Assembly: GCA_016801845.1 (NCBI GenBank)
Contig: CM028923.1
Span: 14,310,679-14,374,678 of the forward strand
Length of the DNA: 64,000 bases
From: Polydactylus sextarius
Lineage: Eukaryota; Chordata; Actinopteri; Polynemidae
Reading direction: 5' to 3'
Made by a program: the position numbers and the translations under genes. Below, in pieces: positions 39,433 through 52,926 of the stretch (position 1 is the stretch's first letter; the number at the start of each line of letters is the position of its first letter). The notes beneath the pieces were generated by a model. The model saw only the letters and a program-made list of their open reading frames with translations, was not told where the DNA came from and did no database searches.

Positions 39433-42400
39433 ACCTGTCAGCTGAGCTGACTGACTGAAACTCAGCTTCAGCTTTGCACATGCAGACGTGATGCTTTCAT
39501 GCTTCTATAACGGAGCTTGACTCCATCTCCCACACTTCCATTAAACAATATGACACGACCTCCTTCATGTGAAACATGACCTCTGACCATAAATAACTGC
39601 TGCTACAGACAATGTCCAGAATGTTTCAGAATACTGGGCAGTTTCTCTGTATTTTTTCCCTACGTACACTCCTGCCCATCTTTTCATTGAAATATAAAAT
39701 TATAAAGTCTAACACCTCTATGGAACGAGCACGATCAGGGCTACAAGGAGAGATAACTCTTCTGTTAAGTATAACAGTTATAGTGTTAGAAATCATTTAA
39801 CAAAGAATAAAACAAAATTTGAATTTTTTTGATAATTTATGTTACAAAAATTGAAAAACCCTAATTTACATGTACACAAGTCCCAGGAAATCAAGCACAT
39901 ATAAACAAACAACGGCTCGTTAATCGCAGTTCATCCAAAAATTCACTGGATCTTTGTCATGTGACTTGTGTTACGTTCAAGTCATTAATGACTTTGTCAT
40001 GGCACTAGAGAATGTGGATTTTTCTTTTTTTAACAGAATGTAAATTAAGCACACGGTATCATTTTGGTGATTTTCAAAAACATAAAACACTGTAAAATAA
40101 ATTGTTTTTTTTTTTTCTGATTGTCAAAATTTAGGAATCAGATAACCCTTTCTTCTTTTAAATATTATATTATATCATATTATATTACATGTGGGTACTT
40201 GACAGATTAGAACATCCAACACACAGAGACAATGCAGAGAACATCAACTCACTTTCAGTAAATTGACATGCCCTCTCTTCTTCTGTCTCTGGACATGTGC
40301 AGAGTTCAAGCTAATCCTGGTTCTACTAAGGCTTCAGCCCACAGCTATTGCTGCAACATTCTGAGTGAGTATGAGGAAGCTGAGCCGCGGGCAGAGACGA
40401 GGGAGGAGGGAGAGATGGAGCGCTCAGTTCACAGCCACTGGTTCCTCTGAATCTGCAGCAGCAGCAGGAGCACTCGTCGCCCTGAGCCTTGTCGGCCTCA
40501 GCTGATCCCAGACCAGAGCTGCTGGTCTCTGAGCTGCTCTCAGCCCCTGCAGCTACATCTGGCTGGATCTTCACTGAGCTGCTAACTACTGTCTACATAC
40601 ACTCATGCACACACAAGGGTTAAAGGTCATACTAGAGGGAGAGTGTTTAACTAACAGGTGCTCTCTCTCTCTCGTCCTCCACCTCCCTCGTCTGCTCCAT
40701 CTTCTCTCTCCATCCACTCATTGGCGGGCACAAAGCCAGACCCTCGTCTGTCTTCATCTGCTCCGGCAGGCCACATTAATCATGCATGCATCCCGTCTGC
40801 CGGAACACACCTGCTTTTGTCACTTGAAGCTATTTAGCATCAATGGTTAAAAGGAGAGAGAAGTGAAGGTTTGCGAGGTGAGAGCTTTGTCTTTCCTCCT
40901 GAGCATCACACAGGTTCCACCTCACCCTCCAACACTCTCAACTTTCCTGAGGTGAGGAGGATTTTTTTTTCTTTTGAGTCCATGTGATTGTATACAGGCA
41001 GAAAAAAAAAAAAAAAAAAAAAAACGGTGGATGATTCCCAAACACATAGCCCCCTGAAACAAAACAAAACCGATGTGTGCCAAAGCCTGTGGGTGCTGAG
41101 GAGAGGAGGGGGCGCAGCGTATTGCTGTGTGTCAAACAACAGGGCTGTTATCATGTGCTCACATGCCTGCAGAGGAGAGGTGGTAGCCAAATATGTGGCG
41201 GTGCTGCAGCCAGTGGTGTGTTCCAGGCAAGGCATGTGGCCCGAGCTGCAGAGGCAAGTAACTGCAGAGAGCCACTTTACCCACAGATGATATTAAACAT
41301 GACGGCAAATCACAATGCACAGGGACAGATGCTGCTGCACACTTCAGCACTGATACTGCTAAATGACTATTATATATTTTTTTCTGTTTTCTTTTCTTCA
41401 AAAAAGCGCGTCAGGATGTCAGGACATATTTTGGGGAAAGTGTGAATCTGTCCTCATAACGGCAAGGTCATGTTACTGTGCCTGAGAGATTTGTTGTTTC
41501 AGAATGGGTCTGTAAATAAAATGTCTCAAAGTTAATGTTTTAAGAATAAATATAAGAAAGGAACTAATATATTTTTTTCCACTGGCTTAAATTCTGGTGG
41601 TGTCAAAGCTTTGAAACAGAATTTAGGAGATAAAATTTACAGAAAATGTTAAATATATTTACTTGATTTTCATTTCTTCAGATACTTCATATACTTTTAT
41701 CCTCCAAATCACTGATTGTATCACACTTATACATCACATTTCTTCCCTCTCTATACTAAATTGTAGTTTTGAGTATTTGCACATTGTTGGCAGTTTCTTT
41801 GACTTTCTATGACACATTTTAATGATCAAATAGTAATCTTACTCCAGGTCTGAATATGTGTCCATACAATTTCAAGTGCATGGACACACTACAGAAAAGT
41901 CAGAAAAGCATATAAGGTCTGAAAATATGGATCTATCACTTGGTTCAGGACAAACATGTGCAAAGATCAATCTATAAATCCTGAAATTATCATATAGATT
42001 AAATCTTAACTTAAATATGGCACCTGGATGGCAATGAAATTAAAGCTACTACAGGTTGACCTGTGGTGACGGCCAAAAACACAATCACTTAAAATACAAC
42101 ATCCCCCCCATCATCTTAACTAAAGCCTAAAACGTTTTGCTTTCTCTCCATCAGAGAACTTCCCACATAACAGATTAAAAATGGGTAATACTCGAGACCA
42201 AAACCTTTCCCTAATCTGCAAAGCCTTAAGGATCACTGCCTAAGAGGAAAAGGACCATTAATATATGCATGGAAATGACCTGCAGCACTCACCATGAAGA
42301 GGGGGCACCAAAGGTCAAATAGCCTCCAAACTGCGCTGGAGTTTAATTAAAAAGACAAAGAAGAGCATAATTTCGAAAGTGGACAGCCACGATTACTATT

Positions 42401-45400
42401 AGGTGAGAAGGGGAGCTCTGCTCTGGTTCGTTCAGCAGGCCTGTGTTCCCTTTCCCATAAGGCACAGCGCCATCTTCCCATCCCTTTGATGTCAATATAG
42501 ACCATTTATTAGGGCCATAAAGGTTAATCTGGAAGGAGAGAGGATATCAAATAGTTGGGATGAGGAAAGAAATCCACATGAGCTATCACTGTGAAGGGAA
42601 GTTAAATTTAGCCTGAGTCCAGTCAGCAGGTAATGGAGTTCCCAACATCACGTTCTACACTGTTTGAAAATTAAATGAAAACCTTGAAAGAAATTTAGTG
42701 CTGACACTTTGGTGCCCGTGACCAGAGTAGGACACAGTGGTGCTTCAGACATTTAAAAGGCCTGATTTGCTTGAATGAATTTAACGCAATATGAGTCAAT
42801 ATTCATTACCAAGAGGTCCGCCTGGTCAGAGGGGGGTTCACGACTGGGACGGTCACATGATTTACAATATTACAACGTATCAGGAGATGATGGATGTGTT
42901 CAATTGTACAAAGTAACTGACACAATGAATTTTTCATTACCCTGGTGGATATGTTTGGGACATGGCATTAGATAAGCCCACTGATGAAACACAGACCAGA
43001 GGATGTATATCAGCTGGCCCTCAGGGCCGCACAAAAGGCAACAGACTCACAGGATCCCACTAGATGGAGAAATATGGTCAGGACCGGGTCAGTTGTACTA
43101 TGCTGCACACGAATACAGGTAAGCACCAACTATAAAATGGTACTGGTTATAAAGCTTGAGGAATTTTCATGAACATGCAAATTAGTTACATACAATTTGT
43201 CACAGAAAATATGAATGACTGTCTTCTGTCTTTAAAGAAACTAGACAGAAGACAGCAGGCAATAGTATATCTAAAAGATATTAGCATTCATTACAACAGA
43301 ATTACTTCTAAAACCAAAGTTGTTCCGCATTTTTGTAACAATGAAAATTGTTTGGATACTTGGCAACAACATGGCTATGTGACTTGATCGAAGGCTTGAT
43401 TAAAATAGTTCTTATTTACAATCGACAGTTTCTATTACTTTTTGACATAACTACGGCCCTGCATGGAGCTACTCTGAGAAGAACTGTGGATGACCTAATG
43501 CTAAGCTAAAGGCTAAAGGCTGTTGTGCTAGCAAATGGCAAGTCTTTGGACATTAATATAATGGCATCAGCCTGTCATCTAAAGGACAATCGTCAAGCCA
43601 AGCAACTCATGGCGGAGTGTCAGGTTTAATCTTAGTTCTATTCTCAAAATGTGGATTACTTGACTTTGAACTGCCCAGTCCCTTATTTTCTATGAGAACT
43701 GATGGTGGCTCCATAAGTATCAAATCAGTGATGGGTCAGGAAACACGAGTCTGGTTAGAAACAAATCAAAAAAAAAAAAAAAACACTGCGTTGGAGGTCA
43801 AAGTGAAAGTGAGAACACCTGAAATACCACTAATAACTGTACACATGCCCCTGCAATGAGAACACTAGGTCAAGGTGGAAGTGGGAATTGGGTTTGATTG
43901 CTTGTGCATCTTGACCAGCTGAACTTAGCGAGAACAGTGCAGTTATTACTGATGCTACAGTCAGAAAAGGACATGTCACATCAGCAGTAGCAGAGAGCAG
44001 GAGGATTGGCAGTGATGAACAATCTGTGTGACTCCACAGGACCATGAATTAACATGACAAGAGTCTTTCATGTCATTACATTTGTGATGGAACCAGACAC
44101 ATGATCAAACTCACCAATGACTCTTCTTCATGACACACTATATTATTAGTCAGAGAATGTCAGCTGTGAAATAGAATAAAAATCCTTTGATTTTGCATTT
44201 AATCACGTTATGTGACAGTCAAACAAAATTGTGATTAAGTAACACAATCTTAAAGTCACATCAATGAAGATTTGTCTTTTATAGAGAAAATAAACGAATC
44301 ATCCTGAGGCTCTGTAACGAAGCTGAGACATTTAGCTTAGCTTTTAGCTACACTCTTCTTTTTATTTGTTTAAAATGAAACTCTGAATTCTGACGTGGAG
44401 AAAAGTTAAGTATTTGTTTAAAGACAGGAAGCACGCTAATTTATTTGCATACTTTAAAAAAAAAGATATTCACATGACTTGTTTCCAAACTCTGAGTGTA
44501 TTTAACCCAACAGTTCTAAACCCAAACTGCCCCAGATGGTCACGTCTAAAAAAATAAATAAAATAAAATAAAAAGTTATTCCTTTTTTGGTCTTTTTTTT
44601 TTTTTTTTGCCTGCATGTATGCATTTCATGGGTATGTGTATGGATTATAATAAATTTGTATTGATCATTATGTAAATTCAACTCCTTTTCCTGGGTCAAA
44701 TTTAGCCTTCTTTGATCTCTAGTCATAATTTAATCACTACAATCTGCTCTCTGTGAGAGTGCAGTCATTATGAGAGCTAACTTCAAGAGGTTACAGCTGT
44801 CCTCACACACTAATTATACATGGGCCTTTTTTTTTCTTCCAAAGCTGCTTGTGATATTTTAAGAGCTGATAACTTTAAATTGGACTATTTTATTGTGAAG
44901 GTGCATCCTGTATCTATTGGAGATACGATTGAATAAATATAAAGGGAAAACTAATTTAAAACAATTACAACTTTAATTTATAGCTGCATTTTAAGTAGTG
45001 AAAACTAAACACAAGTCCTCCAACATTTATGACCACATGGGTCGACTGCTGATAGGAACATCTCCTGAAATGGGTTCACTGGTCCTTTGTTGTCATGGTT
45101 ACAGTAATAAAGAGAGAGACAGTGATAGTGCCATACCACACCTTCATCAACCTGGTACAATATTAAACTTCAGGTTAAAGCGTATGGGACTGTCATGGTC
45201 TGCTTAGGCACAGAAAACTACTTGGTTGGTTTGGGGAAAACATGGCTTAAATTTTTGGAAGAAATAAAACAATCTACCCAAACCATTTCCCAACACTGAC
45301 TTCTTCATATTAGAAGGTTTTATGTCACCTGACTTGGTCCTGTATTAAGGTCATTTGAGGTCTCAATTAAATAGCAATACAATTATGGTTAATACACAAA

Positions 45401-45989
45401 GGACCTATTAGTTATTTCTTACAGGAAGACATGACTGGTAAATGTGAACCACTTTGCAGTTTTTCAACTTTCACTTTGTACACAGGGCTGTTTGTTCATT
45501 ACCTGCAGTATGTGGTTACATCACTGCTCTGGCTGTAAGGCAATCTGTGTTATCAGTGGTAGAGGGTACAAGTCTTAAAGGTTTTGCAGCAACCTTTTTC
45601 AGGGATCTGAGAGTTAACGGAATAAAAACGGTAGGGGTTTTCCTCCTCAGACAATCTTTCTATGAGAGCATCACTCTCATGTTGTCTGCACTGTCAGATT
45701 TTCTCGCTCTCACTGACCGTGTGGGAGGAATCACTGTAGCAGAACATATTCTAGTTCCCTCCTGATTCCCAAAACAAAGAGCAGAGTCATGTAGTCATTT
45801 TTGGCCTTTGCATCAAGTCATGAAAACACAAACCTATAGGTGTGACAGCTGTGAAAGATCACAACAAGTCTGTTCCACAACACAGATCTAATACTAATAC
45901 AGGCCTCTGTGTGAACCCTGAGCCCACCACCAAGTCAACAAAACAAAAATATAATCTGTAGAAAAAATACAAAAAATAAATAAACGGCT

Positions 45990-46232
45990 CATGACCCAAA
46001 GCCATTGCATCATCTGTCAAACATGGTTATGGTTCTGTCATGATTTGGGCTTTATGGCTGCGAAAGGAAGTGGCGCGGTGGCATTTATTAATGATTTGAC
46101 TGCAACAGGATGCAGGAGATTTTCTGTGCTCAGATTCAGCCAAATGTATCGAAACCAAATGGGCGACATTTCATCATTCAACAGGACAATGATCCTGAAC
46201 ATAAAACCAAAGCAACCAAAGAGTTTTTCAAG
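45990..46232 (+). mobile_element. Tc1/mariner transposase fragment, frameshifted
   Basis: One frame contains IIQQDNDPEHKTKATKEFFK (46174-46232), the Tc1-family block QQDNDPKHxxKxxKxW around the second catalytic aspartate (codon 46185-46187). Upstream a different frame reads KHGYGSVMIW and then, after a shift, MAAKGSGAVAFINDLTA, which corresponds to the family's KHGGGSVMxWGCFAAxGxGxLxxIxG segment. The first catalytic Asp region, the final acidic residue region and both terminal inverted repeats were not found. It is a short dead relic inside lmo3 intron 2. Confidence 0.75.
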
Positions 46233-47403
46233 GTGAGAATCACTGGAGAAGATACGTACAAGGTATTTGCTGACTTTCACAGCAAAACATTGCCCACAAA
46301 ACATGTTTGACCTTATATTATTTTTGATCAATAAGAGTTAAAAACACTTTATCTAGCTCACAGTTTTTTCTACACTGATGTAAAATCTGCTTGAATAGAA
46401 AGAAAGAAATACACTAAAGGCAGAAAACATTATTTTTTCATAAACGTTAATTTTAAAATTCAACCAAAAATTGCAGCTTCAAATCACAGTGATAGATTTC
46501 ATTTAAACAAAGGATCATTTATTCAAGATGGGATAAACCAATCACTTCCTGTCTCATCCTTATATATCTATTTAATATGTTTTGTATTGTCTTGCCTTTA
46601 AGCTATACTGTTCATCATTTTATTTCAGATGTGCTGAAACTGAAACTGTGTGGACTGTTTGCACAAAGAAGTAACAGGAACATGTCCGATTCATACTGTG
46701 TTCCCATATGTCAACGCTGCCATATATGCCACCAACTGTGTCTTCACAGAAACTACACCACCATACTGCACAGCTTAAAGCACCATAAAATCCATATGAA
46801 TTCCACTAACTAGAGATGTCTCATAATTTGACTGGCGATTAGCATTTCTCCTATTCTCACCCAGGCCCCACCCCCGTTGGCTCTGTACTCACCAGCTATT
46901 TGAATTTAGTGCTGCCATCAGAAGTTTAACGACAATGCAGGGGTGCAGAGAAAGAGACGGACAGAGAGGGTGTTGAAAATGATAGCCCTCCAACCTGCTC
47001 ATATTCTAATACCTTCGGCTCAGTGCTAAAAGTATATTTAAAAGCACCAAGTGGTGACATCTTAATTTTTCACGTCCGGAGAATGTTGCTCAGCGGCTCT
47101 CCCCTCTCTTCCCCCATGCATTATTCTTGGTTTAAGCAGCATGTCTCCTCATAAAGGGGGAGGGAGGGTATTGTTTTACAACACAGCCAGTTGTGGCCTA
47201 CTTGCCTTGCCTGGGGTTCTTTTCAAGGAGTAGTCTTAGGTGACCCCTCTCTCTGGCAGTTATTAATAATAACACGTGCCAGGGAATAGTTCACCTTGTA
47301 GCGCTGAGGCCGCCTCGCCACTGTGTGTATATCCACCTCATACAGAGGAAATCTCCAGGGGGGTTAGAGGGAAAGAGAGGGGTGAGGTGGGTAGAGGAGA
47401 CAG

Positions 47404-47404
<1 letters not shown>

Positions 47405-47436
<32 letters not shown>
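47405..47436. repeat. (GT)n microsatellite
   Basis: A pure GT run in intron 2. Confidence 0.95.
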
Positions 47437-47438
<2 letters not shown>

Positions 47439-48049
47439 GTGGGGTGAACGCTATAGGAAGCCAAAGAGCGAACACACAAAAGACATCAAACAAAGTTTCC
47501 CCCCTTGTATGTAATTAGAATCAGGTAATCATCTATCTCCTCTAAAGTGATGGAGAGTCTGATTAGCAGCATCAAAGGCCAAGAGGGCTGAGACTTAAGA
47601 GGCAGATGGAGAGGTATGCTGTGTGTGTGTCTGGAAAGATGAAGGCATAAGAAGGTAAAGTGGCAGGGCTGACAAACTGAGTGCTGCATTCTCCACCTAG
47701 AGGTCCCATTAAAAGCTCGAGCAGGAGAGGCCCTTTGTGCATGCTGAGTGCTCTATTGTAATAACAAGCAGCAGAGACAGGATTCAATCTGGTGCCTGAA
47801 TGAACCAGGCAAATTCTCCTCCTCAAGTGCTCAAAGGACCCAAAAAATAAAAATAAAAAAGACATAAAGACTGCTTCAGAAAACATTTTGTTCTCAGAGG
47901 AATCTTTGAGTTAAAGATGAAGATGCCCACACAGCTACTTAACCTCTGAGTAGATATGGGCTATTTAAATTAATTAATCATGGAGCTTAGTGAAAGTTCA
48001 ATCAGGAAGACTATCTTTAACTAAGTCAGAACCACCCACTGGCCATTCA

Positions 48050-48490
48050 CATTACACACCTGCTAGCCCTGTTTTTATCCAATCATCGCCTGACATGGCA
48101 GTTTCAACCAATCAAACTCAAGCCACAAAGATTTAAAAGTGTCATTTCTCTCTGCTCTCATTCAGCTGTCATTTCACCATCGTGCATCGGCAAGACCGAC
48201 GACCTCCCCCTCACCACCTTGACCTGGTTGTCAGTCTCCCTCCAGTCAAGCCACTGTTTTAAGACCTCTTCATGGCAACACTCATCCTCTGGTTCCTTCT
48301 CAACCACCACCAGTGTCTAGGCCCCGGGAGGAAAGATCATCCCAAGCGAGATCTTCTGTCCATGCATTGCTTCCACAGTTCCCACAGCCTGCCGGGGTCT
48401 AAGTGCCAAAGATTCATGTGCTGTCACTAAAATTCATTTCATAATTGCACACTCTCTTGTTAGTCTCTCCTGATTAAAATACTGGTTTAA
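48050..48490 (+). other. LTR-like or promoter-like block (two CCAAT, TATA-like, poly(A) signal)
   Basis: Two CCAAT boxes (near 48079 and 48109) are followed by ATTTAAAAG at about 48131, then about 340 bases of GC-richer transcribed-looking sequence, then ATTAAA at about 48473. CCAAT, TATA-like and poly(A) signals in 400 bases is the layout of a solo LTR or a short non-autonomous element, and the sequence differs in composition from its AT-rich surroundings. No TG...CA ends or target duplications were established, so the call is tentative. Confidence 0.3.
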
Positions 48491-51400
48491 ATGGGAATGC
48501 ACTTAATCTGAGAGATCAAATAAATGGATGAGATAAAGGGTGTTATTCTGTGAGTATGGAACTCACTTTACTTGGCAAAGCACAAGGACAAAGTAAATAA
48601 TGATGGTGGCATTCGCTGGCACAGCTGGCACTGTAACCTTTCCAACAAGCACATCCTTCAAAAACACAAAATCCTCATCTTCCTCCTCCAAACACTGAAC
48701 AAAAAGCAGGGTGTAGTCAATAGAAAGAGAGAGACACACACCCACATAAAAATATTATCTTTGATGTCGCACACTCGCTCAGAATGATTTTACATACTTT
48801 AAACAGGTAGACCAAAGAGGAAGTGTCAAACTTAACAACATCTCCAGTGGACTCAAGTAACATCATCCTTGTTTACAAAGCACCTTTGAACCATGATGGT
48901 TCTCTCTGCTGTTCTTCTATTATTTCCCACATTTCAGTCAAACAAGACTGTTAGCTCGTAACTGAGGACTTATGATCTAATTGTGTAAGCAGGTTAGACA
49001 GTTACATTTCTTGTTAAGTGATCTCTAATAGCTGCAGCAGTTATGATGGTCACAAATGAGGATGTTAAGCGCTACGTGGTCCACACACTGAGGTGAAAAG
49101 ATGTGTTGACCAAACACACGACTTCATTCAGTTCCTGTGTGAAACTGCCTAGACCTGAGTGTCACTGGCCATCATGACCATATTACTTTTTTTTCAAGAT
49201 CCACATTCTTAATCACAACTCAACACTAAAGGCCTAACTCACAAGCCTATGTGTAATTTGAGAAGTTTGTCTGTTCACTGCTATTCTTTGCAGATGATGT
49301 TGTCTTGTCTTAACAAACTTTACTAACTCAAAACAACTCAAACTTTTAACTTTGTTCATCTGGATTTAGACATTCATTATTAGATTGCACTGTTATTTAT
49401 TTATGAGTTGCAATATAAGTCTTTTTTTTAATTTGAAGCCAACTAGTCCCAGATCTTTGAGCCTTGAGACATTTTTCAATACTAAATAAGTATAAAAGTC
49501 CAGTGCTACTACCCTGCTTTGTCCTTACTTAAACCATCTAAGTAAACCTAACTTCTGTCTCCACCTAACTTTAATTACCTGTTCTTTAATGTTGCAGTGT
49601 CAATGCCAAAGGTTTGGAAGTTCTGGTGCATTTTGTCCTTTTGTCCACAGCAAGTTGTTTCTGTAAGACAATCAACCAACCTAGGAGGTAATTCACTAAA
49701 GCTTTTCACCTGGATGAAAAAAATGTTCAGTCCAGATTTTTAATCCGTTTCAAAAATTGTCATTCTATTTCATTTCTAGATACCCTGCAAGCAGCTCTTT
49801 CTTCTTTTGATTCAGAATCAGATAAATGTGAAAACGATCGTCTATGACTGAACGCACACAAACACATGAGGTATAAACTGAGGATAGAGGTTAAGGGTCG
49901 GAAAAGATGCTGGCTGTGGCAGACAGAATAGAGTCTGAGTTATGCTTGAGGTGAAGTAATAAAACACTTGGTTGTAAGTGACAGGATGTGAACTCTAGTT
50001 TCCTGCTGCCGCACCACATAAACAACCAATACAAACATTATTCCTATAGAGCAGTCAAGCTTTAACTAAAGGGGAAAAACATACAAGTTGTAAATCAATG
50101 AAAGTATTGGCTAGAAGATGTAAAAGCACTATGTTTCTGCAGCTCGCGCAGAAAGAAAAGTAAGCTCTGGTGTCACTGACCAGCAGCTTGGCTGAGGATG
50201 TCCTCGTGCCCTTCAGTGTTAGTTGGGAGAGCAGCTGAACATCTGTGGTAGTCATTAGAGAAAGAGAAGCTGCCCTGAATCTTTCAGCCTGCAGAGAATC
50301 AGGGAGGAAGAGAGCTATGACAAACTATACCCAGCTTCCTGCAAATCTCCCAGGAGCACGGCCATCATCAAGAGAGCAGGATTTTTTTGCTGTGGAAATC
50401 ACTGGCTTTCAGCTTTTTTGGGAGGGAGGGGGGCTTGTTTGCCATCCATCACTGCCTTAATAATGACTGATCTTGCTGGGAGTCCAGTCTGCTCGGCGGA
50501 ATGAGGCCGCATTTTATTTGGGGAGAACTAAGCTGTATCTCTATCCTCATATTCACGATGGATGGCCATTTAATTACCGCTTCATTATTCAGTCTGACAC
50601 TGACTGCTCTTTTTGCTGTTTTTTTCTATCACTGTTCGTGGTGATGTTGGAGATTTTATCTTATATAACCTGTCACTATTGACTGATGTATCTAGCTCTG
50701 ACATCATTATCAATAAAGTTAATGTAGCCAGTGTACACTTAAGTCATTACATGCAGTTACAGTCTAATGCTTAGCATGTTCCAAAAAAAAAAAAAAGACT
50801 GTCTCTGGATTATCCCCCTGATGTGGAACATAATGAACACAGGAGTCTTGACTTTTGTTACAGGCACAGTTTGAGAAGTTTCTCTGGACACGGTGACACA
50901 GTGGAAACCTGCAGTCATCTTTAAATTCTACAGAGAGTGAATGCCTGAGGACTTTTTGGTGGGCGTTGGAGATTGTGCAGGTGTGAATTTGCTTCCAAGT
51001 CGCACAGACTGAGGCGAAGACGCATCCACATCCACATGAATTGAAAACATTTCAAATATGTGTTTATCTGGAGTTTTTCATTGTTTTTTTTTACTCCAGA
51101 TCATCAAGGAAGAGGGGACCAGCAGTTACACGCACACACACACACACAAAACCGGTGTATGTAGCTGGCTAGCTGCTTTTGGTCCACTGGTTGTTTGGGG
51201 TGAAACGTGAAACAAATAGTCTGGTGCTCAAATCTTCCTCACCTCTGTCTAAATGCAGATTCAGCCTGTTCAACATAAATGTTGGAAAATATCAAAAGTA
51301 CATCAGCGAAGCACTGTGATGCAACATGTAGTACTTTGATTCTGGTTTCGAACTTCCCAGAGAACATGCCAACTCCACAGAAAGGATTTAGCTGCCATTG

Positions 51401-52197
51401 TAGGTTTATTGGTGTCAAATCAGCTATGACATATAAATTAATCCATTCATGGAAAAAAAAAAAACAAATACATACAAACCAAATAAGTACCACTGGTCTC
51501 TAAACAGCGACCTAGTCAGAATCTGAATCAAGGCCTCAGACGATCTGTCCAAACACGTCTGAGCTCTGAGAACTATATTCAACTGACAGTAATCGCACGC
51601 AGAGCAGTTTTGATATTAAAGGCGTGACATATGTTTATAAGGAAGTATGTATCTAAATGAGATTTCTGAAAAGAACAGATGAGTTTCAGACACCTAGAGC
51701 ATTTTTTTCCCCACCCCTCTTCTCCCTGCCGGTCGTCGGAGATAAAGCTTGACTTGATGTCACGTTGGCGCCGTTCAATGCCGACACACAAAACTGACAA
51801 TGCTTCATAAGCCCAATGCGAGATGAAAAAAAAAGATACATTTTTCATTTGTATTTACATATATGGTTACACAAGGTGGCTGCTGACTACAAAGTTGATT
51901 CGGAAGAAGGAGGAAAAATGTGCGTTATTACGCCGAACCATGCTCTACATGTTGGTTATCTCTCACTGATAGCCAGCTTTCCGTTAATAAATCCAGCCAT
52001 GTTGACAGCTCTGTGAGTTTGCTTGCATTTACAATCTTAGTAAAACCACTGTAGAGGAAAATTGAAGTTGGATTAAAAAAATGAATGAATAGATAGATAA
52101 ATAAATAAGTGTTCTCCTACTGCTGTCTTTAAAATGGATGTCTGGAATTTACAGTTTTTCATTAACTGATGCCCAACAGCTTTTTTTAAACCTTGTC

Positions 52198-52222
52198 TGT
52201 GTGTGTGTGTGTGTGTGTGTGT
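52198..52222. repeat. (GT)n microsatellite
   Basis: A pure GT run. A poly-T of about 28 bases at 52277-52304 and a (CCT)n run at 52333-52356 follow closely. Confidence 0.95.
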
Positions 52223-52275
52223 AGTGGCACTCAGCAGGCCGCTGTGCTGCAGTCTTCATTTTCTCAGCGATTTCT

Positions 52276-52308
<33 letters not shown>

Positions 52309-52887
52309 AAATGTGGCAGTCTGTCTGCTCCCCTCCTCCTCCTCCTCCTCCTCCTTTGGGCTTTTCAAACATTATCGCTCTGCACTGTGGAAATCACACA
52401 TCAGCATAAACAGTGGCGTCAGTGGTGCCATTACCAGTATCATCAATGGAAGCTTTGGTTTCAAAGGGATCATTTGTTGATAAAAATGTCCTCGCTGAAT
52501 TTTTCCATATTCACAGAGAGCAAAGCACAAATCAAGCTCTAGTAGATAATACCTGTAATTATGTTTGTGGTTGCAGGTTTATGAGGGGGGATAGCTCGGT
52601 TAAACACACACACGCGCGCACAGAAATACCTCGCTGTACATCATATTTGATCACAGAGGGGCTGCTGAAGCTTTACGTTTTTTCTTGCTGCATTTGTATT
52701 TTTTATTTTATTTTATTTTTTTTTTTTTACCCCCTCACTTTTTTTTTTTGTCCGTGTGTCACGAGGATTATTTCTTTCTGCCGGTGGGATCACATCAACC
52801 CCTGAAGAATTCTGTTACCCCTGATTATGCCAGGCCTAATAACATGCCACCCTGCTAAGCAGAGTAAGATTGACTTGGAGAAAGAAG

Positions 52888-52926
52888 AGGGTAGGTGGGT
52901 GGGTGGATGAGGGTGGGGGGGGGGGG
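52888..52926 (+). repeat. G-rich tract with quadruplex potential
   Basis: Five or more G-runs of at least three bases separated by short loops, ending in a run of about twelve G. Confidence 0.7.
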
